DNA of 45,279 nt from Candidatus Levyibacteriota bacterium (GCA_016188975.1 JACPGQ010000027.1:1-45279); one strand, 5' to 3'. Shown: positions 14,146 to 22,332, counted from the stretch's first letter. Notes: generated from the letters alone by a model not told the origin. Translations and numbers: made by a program.

Positions 14146-15504
14146 TCAATGAGGTATCGCTAACTTGTAAGGAGGCATTTGTAGTTTTGGCTCGACGTAT
14201 AGCGCTTCGCCTTTATCTATGCTGTCAAGAATTTGGGTGTATCGATAGAAAATCGCGTTGGTCCAGCCAAATCCCAGCTGCAGTTCATAATCATACCTCC
14301 CGGATGGCTCGCCAGTGACGCCGTTTATTTTTTCAAAAAATGTCTTGTATTCACGAAAAAGTTTTGCATGTGTTCTGATGTATTTCTCCATAAGCCGACG
14401 CGCGACGTCTAAGAAGCCATACTTTAACAGCCCAACGACAGTGAGGTATTCTAGTGGCGGCCACGCATTAGGATAGTCCCACTGCTTTGCCCTCAGCATA
14501 TCTTCAAGACCAATTCTATATGCAGACGGAAGACCTTGAAGCCTCACTTTTGGTGCAAGTGATTCCTTGGCTGTTATCGTCAGCGCGTAGTCTGTCTCAA
14601 AAAGCTCGAGTTTTTTTACCATTTTCTCTGCTTGTTTCTGATCCGCCAAACCAGCCCACAACGGCGTAAATCCTGCTAGAGAGAGAAATGTACTTTGGAG
14701 TTTGTGTGTATAGTCGTAATCAAAGAAAAAGCCCTCGTTTTCATTCCACAGGTACTCATTTATCGCGTCTTTCCTCTTTTGTGTAACGTTTTTCCACAGC
14801 TCAAATTCCTCCTTGTCCCCAAGGATTGATGCAATTTTGGCAAAATCACGTTCGTACTTATAGAGGTAGACATTAAGATCAATCGGGAAAAAATCATCAG
14901 CCCGATTGTAGTATCGTGAGGTAAAGTCCCAACCCGATTCAATCTCTGATGAGTGTGCATAGCCTATATCCCGATCACCATAACGACTGAGTGTCCATCC
15001 GGGAACACTATGATAATGGATGCGGTCTTTATCAATCCAGACTTTTTCATACTCGAGTTTGGCATAGATTATCGCCCTTTTCAGCCAACGTTTTGGGTCA
15101 TCAAGTGCAGTGATTGCTTTCAAAAATTTGTTCTTCTTTTTATACGCATAGTAGTAGCCGTTATACGTATCCAGAATCATTGATGAGAAGAAAGGCGGCT
15201 GCGATCTCCCCATCGCTCCGGGAGCGTTAAAATTAGGTACTGCTCCGTACGTCTCGAGAAGGTACATAAAATTCTCTACCATCTCTTTCATCAGCCATTC
15301 ACGTTTGGTTCTGATGAGTCCCCGAAACATAAAAAACGAATCCCAGTAGAAGATATAGGAGAACTTGCTATGGTTTGGGGTGAAGAATGCATGGGGGATA
15401 TGGACGACCTGGTGATTAATCACCTTCTTCATGGGGGGATATGTCACCTTCTCCCAGTAATTGTCTATATATTCCAAGCAATCTTTGTATCTATCGCTCC
15501 ACAT
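14146..15504 (-). CDS. GH37 trehalase-family glycosidase
   Basis: A 452-aa (alpha/alpha)6-barrel glycosidase. The trehalase signature Q-W-D-x-P-x-[GAV]-W-x-P is present as QWDYPNAWPP near residue 346. SEIESGWDFTSRYY near 190 carries the candidate acid Asp, IFYWDSFF near 52 matches signature 1, and LQLGFGWTNAIF near 420 closes the active site. The Glu of YELQ is the likely base. There is no signal peptide, so it should act in the cytoplasm. The likely reaction is trehalose to two glucose, although related enzymes cleave other alpha-glucosides. It has its own promoter and stands alone beside a transaldolase gene, which would fit feeding glucose into sugar phosphate metabolism. Confidence 0.85.
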   Translation of the reverse strand: MWSDRYKDCLEYIDNYWEKVTYPPMKKVINHQVVHIPHAFFTPNHSKFSYIFYWDSFFMFRGLIRTKREWLMKEMVENFMYLLETYGAVPNFNAPGAMGRSQPPFFSSMILDTYNGYYYAYKKKNKFLKAITALDDPKRWLKRAIIYAKLEYEKVWIDKDRIHYHSVPGWTLSRYGDRDIGYAHSSEIESGWDFTSRYYNRADDFFPIDLNVYLYKYERDFAKIASILGDKEEFELWKNVTQKRKDAINEYLWNENEGFFFDYDYTHKLQSTFLSLAGFTPLWAGLADQKQAEKMVKKLELFETDYALTITAKESLAPKVRLQGLPSAYRIGLEDMLRAKQWDYPNAWPPLEYLTVVGLLKYGFLDVARRLMEKYIRTHAKLFREYKTFFEKINGVTGEPSGRYDYELQLGFGWTNAIFYRYTQILDSIDKGEALYVEPKLQMPPYKLAIPH

Positions 15505-15516
15505 GGGCAGAAATAC

Positions 15517-15544
15517 ATTGTACTAGTCCTTACCAAAAAGACAA
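15517..15544 (-). promoter_or_regulatory. Promoter of the trehalase gene
   Basis: On the minus strand: -35 TTGTCT (15544-15539), 16-nt spacer, -10 TACAAT (15522-15517). The ATG at 15504 is 12 nt beyond the -10, giving a leader of about 5 nt. Confidence 0.55.
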
Positions 15545-15567
15545 TACCCATGTTCGAACGCTAATTC

Positions 15568-15586
15568 TGCAAGGCGTGGCCTTGCA
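15568..15586. repeat. GCAAGGC palindrome, intergenic copy
   Basis: TGCAAGGC-GTG-GCCTTGCA, the same arm sequence as the 38-bp palindrome inside folD (38169-38206). Confidence 0.6.
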
Positions 15587-15601
15587 AGAAAAAATGCGAA
15601 T

Positions 15602-16399
15602 TTAAGAGCTCATTAGACTGTTCCAGTCGTCTGAGAAGCGGATGATTCCCTTGTCAGTAAGATCATGATGGAGATCAAGCTTACCTGAGGTGATTGCCTC
15701 CATAAAGCCGTCGACAGTTTCGATTTTCAACAATTCTTCACTCGGTTCCCAATACGGAATAGGCTGTAGTCGGATTTCTTTGGTAGAAGCTTGTATACCT
15801 TGGAAGTAATCTCTGTACACTTTTGCGGGAGCAGTGACGAGCATTCCTTGTAAACCAATATCATCAAGTCGGCCCACGAATGGCGAGATGAAAGGCGGCC
15901 ACAGTGGCTCCTCTAACGAGAATTCTTTCCGAACTATTTGCTCATGGAGACAAATCGCAAAAATCTGTTGCTGAGAAAAGACAAGTGTGTTATTGGTGAG
16001 GAAACCGTTTCTTCGAAGTTCAGTTCGTGCTTTAAATCCTTCAATCGTTGTCGGGAGTTTGACAACAATCCTATCATGCCATGCTGCGATCTCCTTGCCC
16101 TGAGAAATCATCTCATCAGCTTGCGTATTTGTATCAGCATATACCTCAGCTGATACTGCGCCTTCGACAATATCGAGGATTTCAAGGACAATCTTTTTCT
16201 GAAGCGCAAACGCTTCATCTCTCGTGATTTTTTGACCAGTAAGTTTTTTGGCAATAAGCGTTGGATTGGTCGTCGCTCCCCAGAGCTCCTGCCCGCCAGT
16301 GCCAGGCGTTGGCAGGCGGGCTTTCCCCCTCTCCTTTACCAAGGCAGCAATTTCACGATATTCGTCCGGGTCGCCACTATCGAGTAAGAATTTGATCAT
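15602..16399 (-). CDS. Transaldolase-family protein
   Basis: A 265-aa class I aldolase-type barrel. It opens with MIKFLLDSGDPDEYREI, has WGATTNPTLIAKKL (residues ~40-53, the family GVTTNPTLIAK element) and VVKLPTT near residue 113, whose Lys is the Schiff-base residue. PFISPFVGRLDD near 173 is also conserved. It would move a dihydroxyacetone unit between sugar phosphates in the non-oxidative pentose phosphate pathway, or act as a fructose-6-phosphate aldolase. Residues ~27-39 are encoded by an inserted palindrome (16292-16320) just before the TTNPTL strand. The gene is separated from the upstream GH18 gene only by a ~110-nt structured repeat. Confidence 0.85.
   Translation of the reverse strand: MIKFLLDSGDPDEYREIAALVKERGKARLPTPGTGGQELWGATTNPTLIAKKLTGQKITRDEAFALQKKIVLEILDIVEGAVSAEVYADTNTQADEMISQGKEIAAWHDRIVVKLPTTIEGFKARTELRRNGFLTNNTLVFSQQQIFAICLHEQIVRKEFSLEEPLWPPFISPFVGRLDDIGLQGMLVTAPAKVYRDYFQGIQASTKEIRLQPIPYWEPSEELLKIETVDGFMEAITSGKLDLHHDLTDKGIIRFSDDWNSLMSS
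16292..16320. repeat. Palindromic element inside the transaldolase gene
   Basis: CCCGCC-AG-TGCCA and TGGCAGGCGGG form a hairpin with a two-base bulge. It encodes a Pro/Gly-rich loop not found in transaldolases. Confidence 0.7.
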
Positions 16400-16408
16400 A
16401 TAAGAAAA

Positions 16409-16520
16409 TAGGTATGGGTGTAGGTTTAGCTGCCAGTATGGTTAGAAGGTATAGTCAGAGAGAAATCAACATTGCCTTTAACCATACCTGTACAGGCTGC
16501 CACAACCAAAACTATACCTA
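16409..16520. repeat. ~110-nt hairpin repeat, copy A
   Basis: The outer arms TAGGTAT (16409-16415) and ATACCTA (16514-16520) are perfect. Inner motifs GTTTAGCTGCCAGTAT, GGTTA, AAGGTATAGTCA, GCCTTTAACCATACC and GGCTGC pair imperfectly into one long hairpin. A second copy is at 41241-41349. Both lie exactly between two minus-strand genes, here GH18 (its stop codon is inside the arm) and transaldolase (start 10 bases away). Confidence 0.75.
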
Positions 16521-17972
16521 ATTCGTAGTCAGTATACGCGAAAATTTCTCAGCGATCAAGGTTCGTAGGTCTGAATTGAGTCCGTCATACCCCAGCGCCC
16601 ATATCCCGATGCCCCGCATATTCTTTCGATTGACATAATCATACTTCACACCAAGTGACCGCGGATTCTCGAAATATACTATTCTTTTCTGCCCTGACGT
16701 AGGATCAGTATAGGTATAAAATGGCGATTGTGCTGCGTCATCCCACTGGATAGTGTGGTTTTTGCTCATTGCAGCGAGCTCTGCGTATGGAAGCACTTTT
16801 GCACTGCTGCTTGGTGGATTCGTCCAGTCATATCCGTAGTATGCTACGGCCAGGACGAGTTTTTCGGGAGATACCTTCTCAAAATAACTCTGAAGAAATC
16901 CGATCGTACTATACCCTCCTCCTTCCATCGGAGCGATAGGCCCTGGTCCGCCTCGTGGTGTATGGAAGTCATAATCCATAATGATAAACGCGTCAACCGT
17001 ACTCTCAAGTGCTTCGAGATCTATAAGCCGAGGTATTGCAGCCTCGCTGACATAGGTGTCAAGTGTGAGGCTGAGGTTTGGGTATTGGCGTTTCATCTCT
17101 AAGCGTAGGTTTTGGATCATGCGCGTGAAGCCATCCCGTACTTCTTTCATCGGCGTTCCAACGTATTCAAAGTCGAGGTTCACTCCATCCAGTCCCTTAC
17201 TGTTGACCATAAAGAGAACATTGGCAATAAAGGTTTTCTGAGCATCGTCTGAAAGAACGAGTGCTTCGGTGTTGGCATTACTAAACGATTTAATACCGAG
17301 TTCGACTTTGATTCTTCGTTTCTTGGCTTTATTTATAAACAGATTGAGTGACGGATTACTCCACATATCCCATCCAGGAGATGTTTTCCCATCAGGACCG
17401 GTTGCTATCATATTGCCTTTACGATCCACGTCAAGTGCAAAAAGACCTATTGTCGTGAGAGCGTTGAGACTTATCTCATCGTATGCCGGGAGCATCCAAT
17501 ACGGGAAAAAACCGTACACCTCCTTTTTGGGTTCACCGGTAAATGCGAGTGTCACTTTTGAAGCAGGATATGAGAAGATTTGCTTGGGATCAACGACCGC
17601 ATCGCTGGCATAGACCGGCCGGACGACTTCATCTGAAAGTTCTCGAATGCTCTTGTCGACCTCTGCGTCACTTAGTTGGACAGAGTTTCCAGTTTGATTA
17701 TTTGTGTTTTTTTGGTTTTGTAAAAAAGAAGCAATTGAGGGAAGAATGATATAGGCGCCGATAATGATAACGATACCAAGAAATACTAGAATATGTGTTG
17801 CGATATCAAGCTCGAGGAGTTTGGTTACAAATTTCGATCGTTTTTCATCTTTGTTACCATCAGAGTTTTGGACTGGAGTCTCGATCTCTGTTTCGTTTGC
17901 TATTTCTTGGATGCTTTCTTCCATACTATCAGTATCTGAATTTTCGTGCTTTATTGTCAAGGAAGCTTGCAT
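16518..17972 (-). CDS. Membrane-anchored GH18 glycoside hydrolase
   Basis: A 484-aa protein. An acidic cytoplasmic N-terminus (residues 1-55) is followed by one membrane helix (residues 60-83), a Gln/Asn-rich linker, and an extracytoplasmic GH18 barrel. The catalytic strand is LDGVNLDFEYVG (residues 261-272). The motif reads D-x-x-N-x-D-x-E, with catalytic Glu269 intact and Asn in place of the middle Asp. YGFFPYW at the first barrel strand and GIWALGYD at the last are typical of the YaaH/SleL-type peptidoglycan N-acetylglucosaminidases. A role in cell-wall remodelling is likely, but chitin-like substrates are not excluded. Confidence 0.88.
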   Translation of the reverse strand: MQASLTIKHENSDTDSMEESIQEIANETEIETPVQNSDGNKDEKRSKFVTKLLELDIATHILVFLGIVIIIGAYIILPSIASFLQNQKNTNNQTGNSVQLSDAEVDKSIRELSDEVVRPVYASDAVVDPKQIFSYPASKVTLAFTGEPKKEVYGFFPYWMLPAYDEISLNALTTIGLFALDVDRKGNMIATGPDGKTSPGWDMWSNPSLNLFINKAKKRRIKVELGIKSFSNANTEALVLSDDAQKTFIANVLFMVNSKGLDGVNLDFEYVGTPMKEVRDGFTRMIQNLRLEMKRQYPNLSLTLDTYVSEAAIPRLIDLEALESTVDAFIIMDYDFHTPRGGPGPIAPMEGGGYSTIGFLQSYFEKVSPEKLVLAVAYYGYDWTNPPSSSAKVLPYAELAAMSKNHTIQWDDAAQSPFYTYTDPTSGQKRIVYFENPRSLGVKYDYVNRKNMRGIGIWALGYDGLNSDLRTLIAEKFSRILTTN

Positions 17973-17988
17973 CCACCACTCACGACGC

Positions 17989-18017
17989 TTGTTTTTTCGG
18001 ATACTACGTCGTACAAT
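17989..18017 (+). promoter_or_regulatory. Promoter of the Xer recombinase gene (leaderless)
   Basis: -35 TTGTTT (17989-17994), 17-nt spacer, -10 TACAAT (18012-18017), then 7 nt to the ATG at 18025. Confidence 0.6.
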
Positions 18018-18024
18018 AATTCTG

Positions 18025-18957
18025 ATGGCTGCCCCACTACCCCACCTTATTGATCAGTTTCTTGAATATCTCGAAATCGAAAAGAACTGTTCAAAACTTA
18101 CGATTCGTGACTATCGTCATTACCTGGAAGTTTTTCTTGTTTGGTTTAGCAAGTTTCACCCAAATAAATCAATCAGTGATATAAATCTTGATATCATCCG
18201 TAGATACCGAGTCTTTTTATCAAAAAAGGCTGATGTGAAGGGTCAAACGCTGAAAAAAGTCACCCAAAACTACTACGTCATTGCGCTCCGTTCCCTCCTA
18301 CGATATCTTATAAAAAACGACATCAAGACGCTTGAGCCCTCGAAAATTGATTTACCTAAGACGGAGAGCCGGAGTCTGAAGTTTTTAGAGCGTGAACAAA
18401 TTGACCGTCTCGTGACAATGCCTGACACTTCAAGAGAAGACGGTGTTCGAGATCGTTCGATTCTCGAACTGCTGTTCTCGACAGGCCTTCGAGTTTCTGA
18501 ACTTTCCAAGCTTAATCATCCTCAGATAAATATAGAGCGTCGCGAGTTTGGAGTCGTCGGCAAAGGAGGACGCGCAAGGGTCGTGTTTATCTCAGAGCGC
18601 GCTGCACAGTGGCTTGAGCGGTATCTCACGATGCGCAAGGATATATTTAAGCCGCTTTTTATTCGCTACTCAGGGAAAGTCGATGAGGAGTATAGCGGCG
18701 AAAAGATGCGGCTGACTCCACGAAGTATCGAACGAATTGTCAAAAAGTACGTCCGACTCGCCCGCCTTCCGGTTGACGCGACAGTCCATACACTTCGCCA
18801 TTCATTTGCGACAGACTTATTGACCAATGGTGCAGACCTTCGCTCAGTCCAGGAGATGCTTGGGCACAAAAATATCGCGACTACTCAAATTTATACCCAC
18901 GTAACTAACAAACAGTTACGCGATGTGCATAAATCCTTTCATAGTGGAAATAAATGA
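18025..18957 (+). CDS. xer: Tyrosine recombinase XerC/XerD-type
   Basis: A 310-aa site-specific recombinase with an N-terminal SAM-like core-binding domain (residues ~1-95) and a C-terminal catalytic domain. The catalytic set is complete: Arg156 in TGLRVSEL, Lys180 in VGKGGRARVV, His255 and Arg258 in HTLRHSFATDLL, His281 in LGHKNIATTQIY and nucleophile Tyr290. The length and the GADLRSVQEMLGH motif fit the chromosome dimer resolution enzymes rather than phage integrases. The start at 18025 is supported by the -10 box 7 nt upstream; the open frame continues upstream but overlaps the GH18 gene. No second Xer gene is present in the window. Confidence 0.9.
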   Translation: MAAPLPHLIDQFLEYLEIEKNCSKLTIRDYRHYLEVFLVWFSKFHPNKSISDINLDIIRRYRVFLSKKADVKGQTLKKVTQNYYVIALRSLLRYLIKNDIKTLEPSKIDLPKTESRSLKFLEREQIDRLVTMPDTSREDGVRDRSILELLFSTGLRVSELSKLNHPQINIERREFGVVGKGGRARVVFISERAAQWLERYLTMRKDIFKPLFIRYSGKVDEEYSGEKMRLTPRSIERIVKKYVRLARLPVDATVHTLRHSFATDLLTNGADLRSVQEMLGHKNIATTQIYTHVTNKQLRDVHKSFHSGNK

Positions 18958-19023
18958 GTGTTATTCCCATCTTTTGTGTTGGGAGAGGCATTTGTTGAGA
19001 GTATTGCTATAGGATTTAAAAAG

Positions 19024-19803
19024 CTATTGGGCGCTGAGGATATTGGCCTGTTGTTGTGGGATCGTTCGCGTTACTGTCCCGAATGTTGCTGAGACGGCGA
19101 GAGGTTCTTGGCCTTTTTCTCTGGGACTTCCATTTAAGTTTGCTAGGACAGCCCTCCATCCTCCGTTTTCATTTTTCATAACGTTAGCTTTCGGATACCA
19201 GAGACCTACACGTTTATTTGGATCAGTGGTTGACTGGAGATTGCCAAACTTTTCAGAGTTATATGTTCCTCCTTCTGCGCAGAGAAAGATACCATCAGTT
19301 CCATTCATTTCCTCCCTAAGCTCAGATGATGTATAGTTTTTGCCGTTATCGACACGATCGTCAAGTCCTTCTCGAACGATGACGACTTCGGGTGAATCTG
19401 GATCAAGATCAATTTTTTTCGGCACGAGTTTCAATACCAAGAGATCTGGTTTAGGAGTTCTTCGCAACGTTCCGTCTTCTTTTATTCTGACAAATGTTAA
19501 CCCACTCCGAGAAAGTTCTGACAGATCAACGTCTTCATGGGATAAGTCGAGAGTTTCTAGGCTGGCAATGTTTCGGGGCCTTTCTGTAGGCGTAGGTGTA
19601 GGCTCGGGAGTTGCAGGTTGCGATGCTCTTTGGTTCCCTCCTCTACCTACTCGAGTAAGGAGTCCAGCAAAAGCCGTGCTGAGCCCTGCAGTGACGAATG
19701 CCCTGCGAGTACTTGTTCTTTGATCTGGGGTTTTCTTCTGTTTTCCTGCGGATGAAAACTCTTGTCCTTCTGGAGATTGGTCCGGTGACCGTCCTTCACT
19801 CAT
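19024..19803 (-). CDS. Exported protein with twin-arginine signal, unknown function
   Basis: A 259-aa protein. Residues 1-31 are polar, and then STRRAFVTAGLSTAFAGLL (31-49) matches a twin-arginine signal (S/T-R-R-x-F-x plus a mild hydrophobic segment), followed by a Pro/Thr-rich linker (residues 62-77). The mature domain contains LVLKLVPKKIDL, GTDGIFLCAEGGTYNS and GLWYPKANVM, and I do not recognise a family. It lies two bases after the SIMPL gene, so both are translated from one message. The Tat assignment is from the motif only; there is no clear cleavage site of the AxA type. Confidence 0.6.
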   Translation of the reverse strand: MSEGRSPDQSPEGQEFSSAGKQKKTPDQRTSTRRAFVTAGLSTAFAGLLTRVGRGGNQRASQPATPEPTPTPTERPRNIASLETLDLSHEDVDLSELSRSGLTFVRIKEDGTLRRTPKPDLLVLKLVPKKIDLDPDSPEVVIVREGLDDRVDNGKNYTSSELREEMNGTDGIFLCAEGGTYNSEKFGNLQSTTDPNKRVGLWYPKANVMKNENGGWRAVLANLNGSPREKGQEPLAVSATFGTVTRTIPQQQANILSAQ

Positions 19804-19805
19804 AG

Positions 19806-20552
19806 TTATAGTGTTTGATAGGATAGTGAGACAGTGATGCGGACAGTGTTTTCGCCGGGAGCAATTTGCGTTGGTTCTCCTGCCCCTCTCCCCTCAAGAG
19901 CTTTATCAGCTGTGTAGATACCTGGGGGTTCTATGCCCGGTGACTCATAGACGCTCACAACTTTGCCGAGCCGTAAGCCTGAGAGATTAGCCAGCTCTTG
20001 GGCTTTTTTCTTTGCGTTATCGATGGCCTGTTTTCGTGCTTGCTCTTCAAGCTTTTCCTGTTCTTTTTCGTCCAGAACAAAACTCACGCCACCTACCATA
20101 TTTGCGCCGTCACTCGTGACGACATCAATTGCCCGATTTGCCTGATCAATTGGCTTCAGACGAACTTCCATGTTTTGTGAGACATTATAACCGGTAATAC
20201 GCTGACCGCCCTCCGTGTAATCGTAATTCGGATAGATGCTATAATTGGTGGTTTTTATGTTTTTTACTTCGACGCCGAGTCCTTTGAGATCGTCTGTGAT
20301 TTTTTTAGCAATTTCATTGACCTGATCGCGTGCTTGTTGGACTGTCGTTGCCTGTTTGGTGACGCCAAAAGAGAGGAGTGCCGTATCGGGGATTCCTGTT
20401 GTCTCCCCTGTCCCATCGACTGTGAAGAGGTCAGTTTTGTTTGTCGTGACGCTGTTGACTGAAAAAGGGAGCGGTCCAAAGAGAGTAGTGAAGATATAGA
20501 GAAAAGCGAAGATGAAAAGAACCGTAAAGAAAGGAACTTTCAGATTTGCCAC
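19806..20552 (-). CDS. SIMPL-domain (DUF541) envelope protein
   Basis: A 248-aa protein with an N-terminal membrane helix or signal (residues 7-27) and the SIMPL domain: VDGTGETTGIPDTALLSFGV, TTNYSIYPNYDYTEG, GYNVSQNMEV, an AIDNAKKKAQELANLSG helix and SVYESPG. Relatives form oligomeric beta-rich assemblies in the cell envelope; the exact role is unknown. The start codon is GTG at 20552, supported by a textbook promoter whose -10 ends exactly 6 nt upstream, so the message should be leaderless. Confidence 0.85.
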   Translation of the reverse strand: MANLKVPFFTVLFIFAFLYIFTTLFGPLPFSVNSVTTNKTDLFTVDGTGETTGIPDTALLSFGVTKQATTVQQARDQVNEIAKKITDDLKGLGVEVKNIKTTNYSIYPNYDYTEGGQRITGYNVSQNMEVRLKPIDQANRAIDVVTSDGANMVGGVSFVLDEKEQEKLEEQARKQAIDNAKKKAQELANLSGLRLGKVVSVYESPGIEPPGIYTADKALEGRGAGEPTQIAPGENTVRITVSLSYQTL

Positions 20553-20558
20553 AGATGT

Positions 20559-20587
20559 ATGGTAGTCTATCCCCTTTTCTCTGTCAA
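20559..20587 (-). promoter_or_regulatory. Promoter of the SIMPL gene (leaderless)
   Basis: On the minus strand: -35 TTGACA (20587-20582), 17-nt spacer, -10 TACCAT (20564-20559), 6 nt, then GTG at 20552. The tandem GGCTTGGTTA repeat lies just upstream of the -35. Confidence 0.65.
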
Positions 20588-20604
20588 GGCTTGGTTAGGC
20601 TTGG

Positions 20605-21246
20605 TTAGGCCGCAGGATCTTCCCGGTCGTTTATACCATAATCCTGCATTCTGTATGGACTTAGCATAAGAACATACTCGCCTGAGCTTTCTTTTATGAG
20701 CTTTCCTTCCATTAATTTTTCATCTGAACTTCTTCGCAAAACGTCATCAATCATCTCTGTCCCTGCATCTTGTTTGATATTGTTGGTTGGCGATGGGAGG
20801 AATCCTCGCAAGGTCAAAATCGTATCGACATCATCAAACTCCGGTTTTCCTGCTATCAGTACACACTCGCCTACTTCAGTCCCTTTAATCCGTCGAATAT
20901 ACAACGAGTGATTCCTGAGTTCTATTTTTCCGGATTCACTCTTATGTGTAAGTCTTGCTATTTCCAATGCATCGACAGACTTATCTTTTTGACTAGGGTA
21001 GTAGAGATGCTTGGCAAGTACTACTCTGTCGGCAGACAGGTTCTGATGGACATCAACAATGGGTTCATTATCTGTGATGCGCGATTCAGAAGGCAGGACG
21101 AGCTGGCCGTTTTGCAGAGATTGCACTGCTGCAATAATATCTTTGGCGAGCCATCCTTCTACGGGAAGGAACTTTTTCTCATCGACAGCACTCCCGTTTT
21201 CGGGGTGAGAGACGGAGTTAAAAGGCGCTTCTTCCGGCTGTGTCAT
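20605..21246 (-). CDS. Hypothetical protein, 213 aa
   Basis: An acidic soluble protein, without signal or membrane helix. Recognisable stretches are PVEGWLAKDIIAAVQSLQNG, DRVVLAKHLYYPSQ, SLYIRRIKGTEVGECVLIAG and EGKLIKESSGEYVLMLSPYRM. The alternation of charged loops and strands suggests a compact alpha/beta domain. No family is recognised. It lies upstream of, and in the same direction as, the SIMPL gene but is separated by the SIMPL promoter. Its own promoter was not identified convincingly. Confidence 0.6.
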   Translation of the reverse strand: MTQPEEAPFNSVSHPENGSAVDEKKFLPVEGWLAKDIIAAVQSLQNGQLVLPSESRITDNEPIVDVHQNLSADRVVLAKHLYYPSQKDKSVDALEIARLTHKSESGKIELRNHSLYIRRIKGTEVGECVLIAGKPEFDDVDTILTLRGFLPSPTNNIKQDAGTEMIDDVLRRSSDEKLMEGKLIKESSGEYVLMLSPYRMQDYGINDREDPAA

Positions 21247-21393
21247 GGTTATTTTTCGATGATAGTATTTTTTGTTTATGAGTCATTCGCATGCTACTAT
21301 CCCCATACAGACTTGTCTTATCAAACTTATTTGTGCGGTTTCATATTATGCGCTCGTGCGTGTTAAAAGTCTATGGCGAGAAATTGGGAGAAA

Positions 21394-22101
21394 CTATCGT
21401 TTTCTGCCAAAAGTGGTGTAATCGGTAAGTTTTTGGAGATCGAGGACGGTAACCCTTCCTCTGTTTACTCGTATAATTCCCTCATCTTCGAGCCTATGAA
21501 GCGAAAGGGTGACTGTTTCGCGAAATGCACCGACGAATTCAGCGATGCGTTGATGCGTCAGTTCAAGTCCTATTTCGATCTCATTTTTTACCTTGATACC
21601 AAATTTCTCAGCGCAATCAGCCAGAAAAATTGCAACACGAGGAGTCGTACTCGCATAAATAAAACTCTCGAATTTTTTTTCCGTGAGGGCGAGACGGTCT
21701 CTATATGCTTGGAGGAGTTCTACGAGAATCTCAGGGTTATTGGCGATCCGATCGAAGCATTCTTTGCGAGATATTGTTTGTACTTTCAGAGGTGTCACTG
21801 CCTCTGCTGCATGGAGTGTGCGGTCATCCTTACTGAGGAGTGTTCGAATGCCCAGTAGCTGGCCTGGGCCGAGAAGATAACTTGTCGTTTCTCTTCCCTC
21901 TTCAGATAAGCGATAAATTTTGAGATAGCCTTCTCGTATTAAATATAATCTGCCCAGTGGATCACCTGTGTTGAAAAGTACCGAACCTTTTTTGACAAAC
22001 TGTACTGGCGGTGCGTCCGGCTCTGAGAAAAGCGAGGTAAAATCAGGCGGATCCCAGACCCGATCGAGTCGCTCCTTGAGTTTTCGTTTCTGCTCGTCCA
22101 C
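21394..22101 (-). CDS. CRP/FNR-family transcriptional regulator
   Basis: A 235-aa protein with an N-terminal cyclic-nucleotide-binding-like beta roll (residues ~32-115; KGSVLFNTGDPLGRLYLIREGYLKIYR-like), a dimerisation helix (~122-148) and a C-terminal winged helix. The recognition helix is GAFRETVTLSLHRLEDEG (residues 191-208). Arg194 and Glu195 match the CRP pair that reads the site, but the CRP Arg185 position is Leu199. No cysteine set for an Fe-S cluster as in FNR is visible, and the effector is unknown. The start is GTG at 22101, six bases after a TATAGT -10. The gene is divergent from the KAS III gene and is the prime candidate to control the lipid cluster. Confidence 0.88.
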   Translation of the reverse strand: MDEQKRKLKERLDRVWDPPDFTSLFSEPDAPPVQFVKKGSVLFNTGDPLGRLYLIREGYLKIYRLSEEGRETTSYLLGPGQLLGIRTLLSKDDRTLHAAEAVTPLKVQTISRKECFDRIANNPEILVELLQAYRDRLALTEKKFESFIYASTTPRVAIFLADCAEKFGIKVKNEIEIGLELTHQRIAEFVGAFRETVTLSLHRLEDEGIIRVNRGRVTVLDLQKLTDYTTFGRKR

Positions 22102-22107
22102 ATCATG

Positions 22108-22113
22108 ACTATA
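22108..22113 (-). promoter_or_regulatory. -10 box of the CRP-family gene (leaderless GTG)
   Basis: TATAGT on the minus strand, followed by 6 nt and the GTG start. No good -35 is at 16-18 nt, which is compatible with a regulated or activator-dependent promoter. Confidence 0.5.
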
Positions 22114-22139
22114 CCATATGACTTTTCAAATTGCTGACA

Positions 22140-22157
22140 TTTGTATGATAGTACAAA
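22140..22157. promoter_or_regulatory. Operator-like palindrome near the CRP-family gene
   Basis: TTTGTA-N6-TACAAA, perfect 6-bp arms, centred about 47.5 bases upstream of the predicted regulator start point. It is a candidate autoregulatory site. Confidence 0.4.
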
Positions 22158-22206
22158 GAGCGTCGTTTTAAACACGTTGTTATGACGTGACGTTTGCAGA
22201 GAAAAA

Positions 22207-22223
22207 TTGTAAATTTGTTACAA
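22207..22223. promoter_or_regulatory. Operator-like palindrome between regulator and KAS III
   Basis: TTGTAA-N5-TTACAA, perfect arms. The half-site TGTAA is the same as in the palindrome at 29258-29273 in front of the reductase operon, though the spacing is one base shorter. Confidence 0.4.
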
Positions 22224-22285
22224 AAGTTTTTGGTATATCGTACAGACAGAAATTTTGATTAGCAATATTATTGTGAACAGACCGT

Positions 22286-22316
22286 TAGGGTAGGCTCTTG
22301 ACAGATATTTACCCTA
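22286..22316. promoter_or_regulatory. Inverted repeat straddling the KAS III -35 box
   Basis: TAGGGTA (22286-22292) and TACCCTA (22310-22316) flank TTGACA (22298-22303) with a 17-nt gap. A protein dimer bound here would cover the -35, as a repressor would. Confidence 0.45.
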
Positions 22317-22326
22317 CAGTTAGTAT
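22298..22326 (+). promoter_or_regulatory. Promoter of the KAS III / KAS II pair (leaderless)
   Basis: Perfect -35 TTGACA (22298-22303), 17-nt spacer, -10 TAGTAT (22321-22326), 6 nt, then ATG at 22333. Confidence 0.75.
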
Positions 22327-22332
22327 CAACAT

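Noticed and set aside
17764-18024. Upstream extension of the Xer gene
   Set aside because: It would overlap the start of the GH18 gene on the other strand. The promoter and the family N-terminus both point to 18025.
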